A stretch of DNA of 64,000 bases from Pieris napi (lineage: Eukaryota; Arthropoda; Insecta; Lepidoptera; Pieridae): the NCBI RefSeq assembly GCF_905475465.1, contig NC_062241.1, positions 7,936,001 through 8,000,000 of the forward strand, written 5' to 3'. The notes under the pieces were generated by a model, which was not told the DNA's origin, did not search any database, and saw only the letters and a list, made by a program, of their open reading frames with translations. Below are positions 59,379 through 64,000 of the stretch, piece by piece. Position numbers and translations under genes: made by a program. How positions within the stretch are numbered: the first letter of the stretch is position 1; each line of letters starts with the position of its first letter.

Positions 59379-60679
59379 TGTCGATACTAGTGAACACGTT
59401 TACTAAGAAGCAAAATTTTAATGTAGTATTCACAGTTTAAATGTTACTTGGCAAATTTTTAAGCCGGCTTCATTTTCTTTTATGGGTAGGTACATAATCT
59501 TATGTTACATTAGTAGCCTCTGTGATTTCGATAATAATAATTATTCATAAATAGAAGCAGAATCATGTATATTGGAAGTTCAATTTTGACTTGACTAAAC
59601 GAATCATTATATATATAGCTACAACAATGGTGTAGGTTTTATGTTCAAGGTATACGTGCCAAATAATAAAATGCGTCGAAAACAATAGCTTATGTAGATT
59701 CACACAACCTTGAAGCCATTGAATATATAAAAACTAACAAACATTCTACACACATAAATACTTGCGAGGGGGAAACCGCTAAACAGGGCGATAAAGGCTG
59801 TTAGTGACGTCCGCGATAAAGTTTATATAATAAAAACCCGAAGTACTAAGAGGCTGATAATAAGATAGTCTTATCGACTAAGCCTGCCCCAAATTGAGAG
59901 GAGGAATTATGGATAAACTTTCTATTGCGAATAAAGATAATGAGTAAGATTAGATGTAAACATTGGAGCCCAATATAGACGAAGTTACGTAACGATAAAT
60001 CAATACAAGTTTCAACTAGTTTCAATCTCAATCATTTAGAACTCACCGGTTTATTACGGTTGATTTAATTTATGGCTTTCATAGTCAAGACGGTATATTA
60101 TTTATAACCCACATTAAATTTTTTATCAAATTCAGAAAGCAATGTTTGTTAAGCGATTCAGCTAATAAAAGTATTATTAAGGGGACCCAAACGGGAGGAA
60201 ATGAAAGCGACGAGAGAATGAAATTGGAAAACTTGTTACAAAATTACTTGAGATGAAAAAGAAAATAAATAAGCCTAGAAAAGTTGGAGCTACGTGCCCC
60301 GTTTAGCCACTCTTGTTTACCTGGGGATGAATTTATGATATTTTTTCGTTTCTGATTAAGGAAAGCTCTCTTTGCCGTCATCTAAAACAAAATACTTTAT
60401 TATGCCAGCTAAATTATTCGCTTGTGTTGAGTGATTGAAATATCCTCCTAAATCTTTATGATTCTACAGATAGATAGAGTCAGTTTCCAGGACTACAGTG
60501 AGGTTTAAAAAAAGTTTCTTTTATTAATACTAAATTCGTTATGTACTGTAGGTACAACACGTTTTGTGTAGGTAGATAACATACACTCATTACGTTCACT
60601 TCCTTTAGATTAGCATATCATTCAGAACTAGCATAGCAACCCTTTATTAAAATAATGAAATATAACTTCGCAGACTCAC
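59379..60679 (-). other. Probable start of an intron of the host gene
   Basis: Lies immediately downstream (minus strand) of the exon at 60680. No second exon could be recognised here. AT-rich with no repeat identified. Confidence 0.4.
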
Positions 60680-61080
60680 CTTTTGTTCCAGTTTCCGATC
60701 TCCGCGTACCGTCGGCCGTTAGAGCATCCGCTCCTTCTCACTTCATTTCCTTTAAACGTCTGCACGTTCCCGTTAGGTGTTAATATTCCATTTGAAGTAT
60801 TATTGTTTCGCTCCCGATTTCTAGGGAAAGTTCCCGTTCCCGATCGGAACGTACCCAACTGCGGAGGCTCCTCTAGGAACTGCTGGAGTGGAAGACTTAC
60901 GTTTCCACTCCAACTCTTTCGATTTACGGCGAAAGTTTTGAACGTTCTGTTCCCATTCGTCGGGGATGGCGTGGCCCCGCAGAAGCTACTTCGATTATGA
61001 CTGTTCTTTATAAACGCACTGTTCTGCAACGCGATCTGAGGTTTGATCGGCACCAATGGGGACGCCTGGTCAACAGACAT
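60680..61080 (-). CDS. First coding exon of an unrecognised host gene (partial CDS)
   Basis: Minus-strand exon whose coding part starts at ATG (61078-61080), 12 bases after an in-frame TAA. It runs 133 codons plus 2 bases to a strong splice donor, AACAAAAG|GTGAGT (boundary 60680). A strong acceptor, TTTATTTTCTTTACAG, ends at 61131, so the exon is internal (60680-61130) with 50 bases of 5' UTR. The UTR includes a minimal ATG-TAG upstream ORF. The segment is clearly GC-richer than the flanking DNA. The peptide is polar, rich in Asn, Ser, Arg and Gly (MSVDQASPLVPIKPQIALQN..., GNRTFKTFAVNRKSWSGN, RERNNNTSNG), with no signal peptide or membrane segment. It looks like a disordered N-terminal region. 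I do not recognise the family, and the rest of the protein must be encoded to the left of 60680. The plus-strand ORF over it is antisense. Confidence 0.75.
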
Positions 61081-61130
61081 CGTACTTTAGTAAAAGTAGA
61101 CGCGACCTACTTTTTCTATCTACATTTTGT
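61081..61130 (-). promoter_or_regulatory. 5' UTR portion of the host exon with start-stop upstream ORF
   Basis: From the acceptor boundary the exon reads ACAAAATGTAGATAG, i.e. ATG immediately followed by TAG, then 35 bases later the main ATG. Such minimal upstream ORFs can lower translation by stalling ribosomes. The main ATG context is GTACGATGT, which is moderate. Confidence 0.5.
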
Positions 61131-62267
61131 CTGTAAAGAAAATAAACGCATTGTTAGAATCGCGAAAACGTAAAAACGAATGGTACCATCAACACAGTTT
61201 TCCATAGAATGAATTAACCTAGTTTGGGGTAGTCGTGAGTCATGTTATAAATCAACTAATAGCTCTGAACATTCAAGAATGTCGACTATAATTGATACAT
61301 ATTTTTATATTGAGCTCAGCAAGTAAAATCATTAATTAATAATTGTGTCAATTAAGACCAATGAACTGAGGAATAGTTAATGTCTAATAGATATAGACCG
61401 TACTGTACGATTCCTGGTCAAGGTGCTTTAAATAATAGATTTTTGTTTTACTCTATACTAACCGCTCGCATACAATGGAATATAGGCGAAATAATGAAAT
61501 GTTAATTGCTATGTAACCTACGTAAGTGCCTACGTCTGGCTATACTCTCGGGGAGTAACTCCCATGATTTAGTTAATCGCCACGCTTATAAAACTAAGAA
61601 AGTCTGAATGAGCAAAATGTACAGCCTTGGCATGAGCCATGAAGAGAACAACGTGTATGAACACGTACCGTTTCCTTAAAATTACGATACGAAATTACTA
61701 CAGAACTAACATCCTTTAAGAGTCGAATATAATGGCATATATTTTACTCAAATAACATTCACTATTTGTCGGAATATAACATCGTGTGTGGGATTTTTGT
61801 TTCTATTCCTAAGCACAATTTTATAGGCGTTGTAGTCAACTTGTCTTTAAAACACTTTAAAGAAAACAAAAGACACATCCATAATAGTGAATAACGACCG
61901 TACAAATACTGTTGAAATAAAGTGTAGTGTTGTAAATAACTACCGGTCACCACTATTGTTACCTAACTAAAGCCACTGTAAAACAAATGTCCTTTTCTCT
62001 TCGTAACTTTTCAATTAGTCGCGCTATCAGTGATGTAAAATGGCTTCAATTGAATGATAAAAGCTTGCGTTTGTTGACCTTGAAGCCCATTGTACTCTGG
62101 TTCATTTAACTTGACAATTGACTATTTCAGTGTTGTGATGCAGAACTACTTTCTATTGAGTATTCGCCCTCGTCGCTTATCTTATGTAAGTGATGATCAC
62201 CATCAATTGTACTGCAGCTTATATTCCTTAGCTTCCTTCTATTTACACCACCGCTATTATTATATTA
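61131..62267 (-). other. Intron upstream of the host coding exon
   Basis: Begins (minus strand) somewhere above 62 kb and ends at the acceptor at 61131. No non-coding first exon was recognised in this stretch. Confidence 0.4.
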
Positions 62268-62550
62268 GACTAGTGTTGGCCTAGTCGTTTCAGCGTACGA
62301 CTCTCAACCCTGAGGTCGTTTATTCAATCCCCGGCACCAATGGAATTTCTTTCGATGTGCGCATTTAACATTCGTTCCAACGGTGAAGGAAAACATCGTG
62401 AGGAAACCGGCTTGCGTTCCCAAAAAGTTGACAGCGTGAGTCAGGCATAGCAGGATGATCACCTACTTGCCTATTAGATTACCAAATAAAACAGATACAG
62501 AAATCTGAGGCCCAGACCTAAAAAGGTTGTAGCGCCACTGATTTATTTTA
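62268..62550 (+). mobile_element. tRNA-derived SINE, family A
   Basis: The A-box region TGGCCTAGTCG and a mutated B box (TTATTCAATCCCC) are followed by a nearly complete body and the 3' end AAAAGGTTGTAGCGCCACTG. The B-box damage suggests it is no longer transcribed. Confidence 0.88.
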
Positions 62551-63271
62551 CATATTATTACCAGATCCATTTTCCAACTTCCATCAAGACATCCACGGTC
62601 TCTCGGGTTTTTTGCCACGCGAGAAATTATAATTATTTAATTATGGTAATAAATACATAATTATGATGAAACATAGTTCATATAAGTGGCGTGAGCTCAG
62701 CGAACTACATGCTATAGTTACTTACTTGCAAAGATATGTACCTATACATATAACAGTTATTATATTCTCAAACTTATATTATCTCATCTCGATTTTCAAT
62801 ATATTCGCATTAAATAAATAAACGAGGCAAACTAATTGAGGCTTATAGAACGTTTATGGATAGAACCATTTTTTATAAACCATAAATTAGTCGCTATTCA
62901 GACCACACACGTCGCTTTTGGGATCTATTATACTTCTGCCTAATTGACCAAAAGAATGAAAAAAAAAGCCATTACGAGCATAATCAAATAACATGTTTAC
63001 TGACAGGTAAAAATATCTTTAGAGAGACTTTATTAAAATTAAATATACTTTCGTATAGGTTAAAAGTACTTGGCCACACTTCAGCTATGATCTAACAGCA
63101 TCTTTCATAGTAAACTGATTTTATTGTTTGCATATTTGTTTACTATTCAAGATATTAGGGTTCAAATAGGACTGCGACAAAACGATATTTTCTTCAACAT
63201 AATCCGAGAACTTATTTACCCTCATTCTATATAATACGAGTAGTAGGTACCTTAAAAATATATGGCATAAA
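62551..63271. other. Non-coding stretch
   Basis: No gene or repeat recognised. Confidence 0.4.
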
Positions 63272-63555
63272 GAGCAGTGTTCGCCAAGTGGCAGTGTTAG
63301 CCTGCGATCCTCATCCCTGAGGTCGTGTCCCAGAGGTTCGATTCCCGGATGTGCACCAATGAACTTTCTATCTATGTGCGCATTTAACTTTCGCTCTAAC
63401 GGTGAAGGAACCCGGCTAGCCTTAGACCCAAAAAGTCGACGGCGTGTGTCAGGCACAGGAGGCTGATCACCTACTTGCCTATTAGATTGACAAATAATTA
63501 TGAGATACAAAAATCTGATGTCCAGACCTAAAAAGGTTGTAGCGCCACAGATTTT
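63272..63555 (+). mobile_element. tRNA-derived SINE, family A, rearranged head
   Basis: Full body and 3' end (GTTGTAGCGCCACAGAT), with small insertions in the head (CAGTGTTAGCC, GTGTCCCA) and B box GGTTCGATTCC. The 129-codon minus ORF over it is antisense noise. Confidence 0.88.
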
Positions 63556-63942
63556 CTAAAGAAATGTATGACAGGTATTAGATATATGTTTTGTTCATTT
63601 TTCTCACGAAAATTAGTTCACAACATCCTGAGTACGTTGCGAATAGTAGTAGTAACATAGTAGGCCATTTTACGACATTTATGACGTATAGACTCGTTTT
63701 ATATGGCAACAAAAAGCTAACGAGATGTGACCCAGTGCGCGGACGCAGCCAATTTGCATCTTGACCATTCACGCGTCTACTTGAGATTATGCAAGCATTG
63801 TGTAAGACTTATATAATCTTTCTTTTTATTGCTAAGTATCGGTCTGCTTATAATTTGTTTAGATCGGAACTTATGTAACCGTAGTAAATATTGCGCTGTC
63901 ATCATACCTGCTGATTTATTAAATGACGATTTTTGACATTAA
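63556..63942. other. Non-coding stretch
   Basis: No gene recognised. Confidence 0.4.
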
Positions 63943-64000
63943 GCTTCGACCCCCGGCTGTGCACCAATGGACTTTCTGTCTATGTGCGTGTTTAACACTT
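63943..64000 (+). mobile_element. SINE, family A, cut by the window end
   Basis: Starts within the tRNA head (GCTTCGACCCCCGGCTGTGC) and continues ACCAATGGACTTTCTGTC into TGTGCG at the window edge. Because the A box is absent, it appears 5'-truncated. Confidence 0.8.

Noticed and set aside
60683..61000. 105-aa plus-strand ORF
   Set aside because: Antisense to the well-supported minus-strand exon with splice sites.
63121..63510. 129-aa minus-strand ORF
   Set aside because: It runs antisense through a family A SINE; the open frame comes from the SINE sequence.
1..64000. Prokaryotic-type systems (CRISPR, operons, phage defence)
   Set aside because: No regular spacer arrays, no gene clusters with ribosome binding sites, and every strong signal is a eukaryotic transposon or a spliced exon.

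Overview
This window is eukaryotic and almost certainly lepidopteran (butterfly or moth). The evidence is a low-GC, intron-rich landscape with almost no long ORFs, together with tRNA-derived SINEs, non-LTR retrotransposon 3' tails and Helitrons of the kinds typical of Lepidoptera. The species cannot be fixed from the sequence alone. There are no operons, CRISPR arrays, rRNA genes or convincing free-standing tRNA genes.

Only two coding units are well supported. The first is a two-exon hAT transposase (38581-42484, +; predicted 682 aa) inside a complete hAT DNA transposon (35911-43147). That element has 11-bp terminal inverted repeats, CAAGAC-rich subterminal repeats, a TATA/Initiator promoter and a perfect 8-bp target-site duplication. 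The second is one internal exon of an unrecognised host gene on the minus strand (60680-61130). It has strong splice sites on both sides and carries the start codon, so much of the window to its left may be intron of that gene.

Layout. 1-9 kb: AT-rich sequence with non-LTR tails and three minus-strand Helitrons (4443-4781, 5486-5568, 6779-7328). 9-20 kb: tRNA-type SINEs and two Helentron-like elements (10064-10860, 18001-18353), the first keeping an endonuclease C-terminus. 21-33 kb: fold-back elements (21297-21681, 21796-22668, 28063-29212), two near-identical MITE copies (27734, 32035), a third Helentron-like element (25283), two more Helitrons, and a paired X-box-like palindrome (26701-26750). 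35-43 kb: a nested stack of transposons. A palindromic element (35436-43251) holds a related palindrome and the hAT, and the hAT in turn holds at least three smaller insertions. 43-60 kb: a second SINE family (43769, 59114), a 1.3-kb terminal-inverted-repeat element (49050-50391), a 550-bp Helitron almost identical to the one at 6779, and further fragments. 60-64 kb: the host exon followed by three more SINE copies.

The most striking unit is the apparently intact hAT element with its clean insertion footprint. Next are the Helentron-like family with an exact inverted-repeat-plus-hairpin design, and the large fold-back elements able to form long hairpin RNA. Family names rest on motif recognition by eye; no database search was possible.
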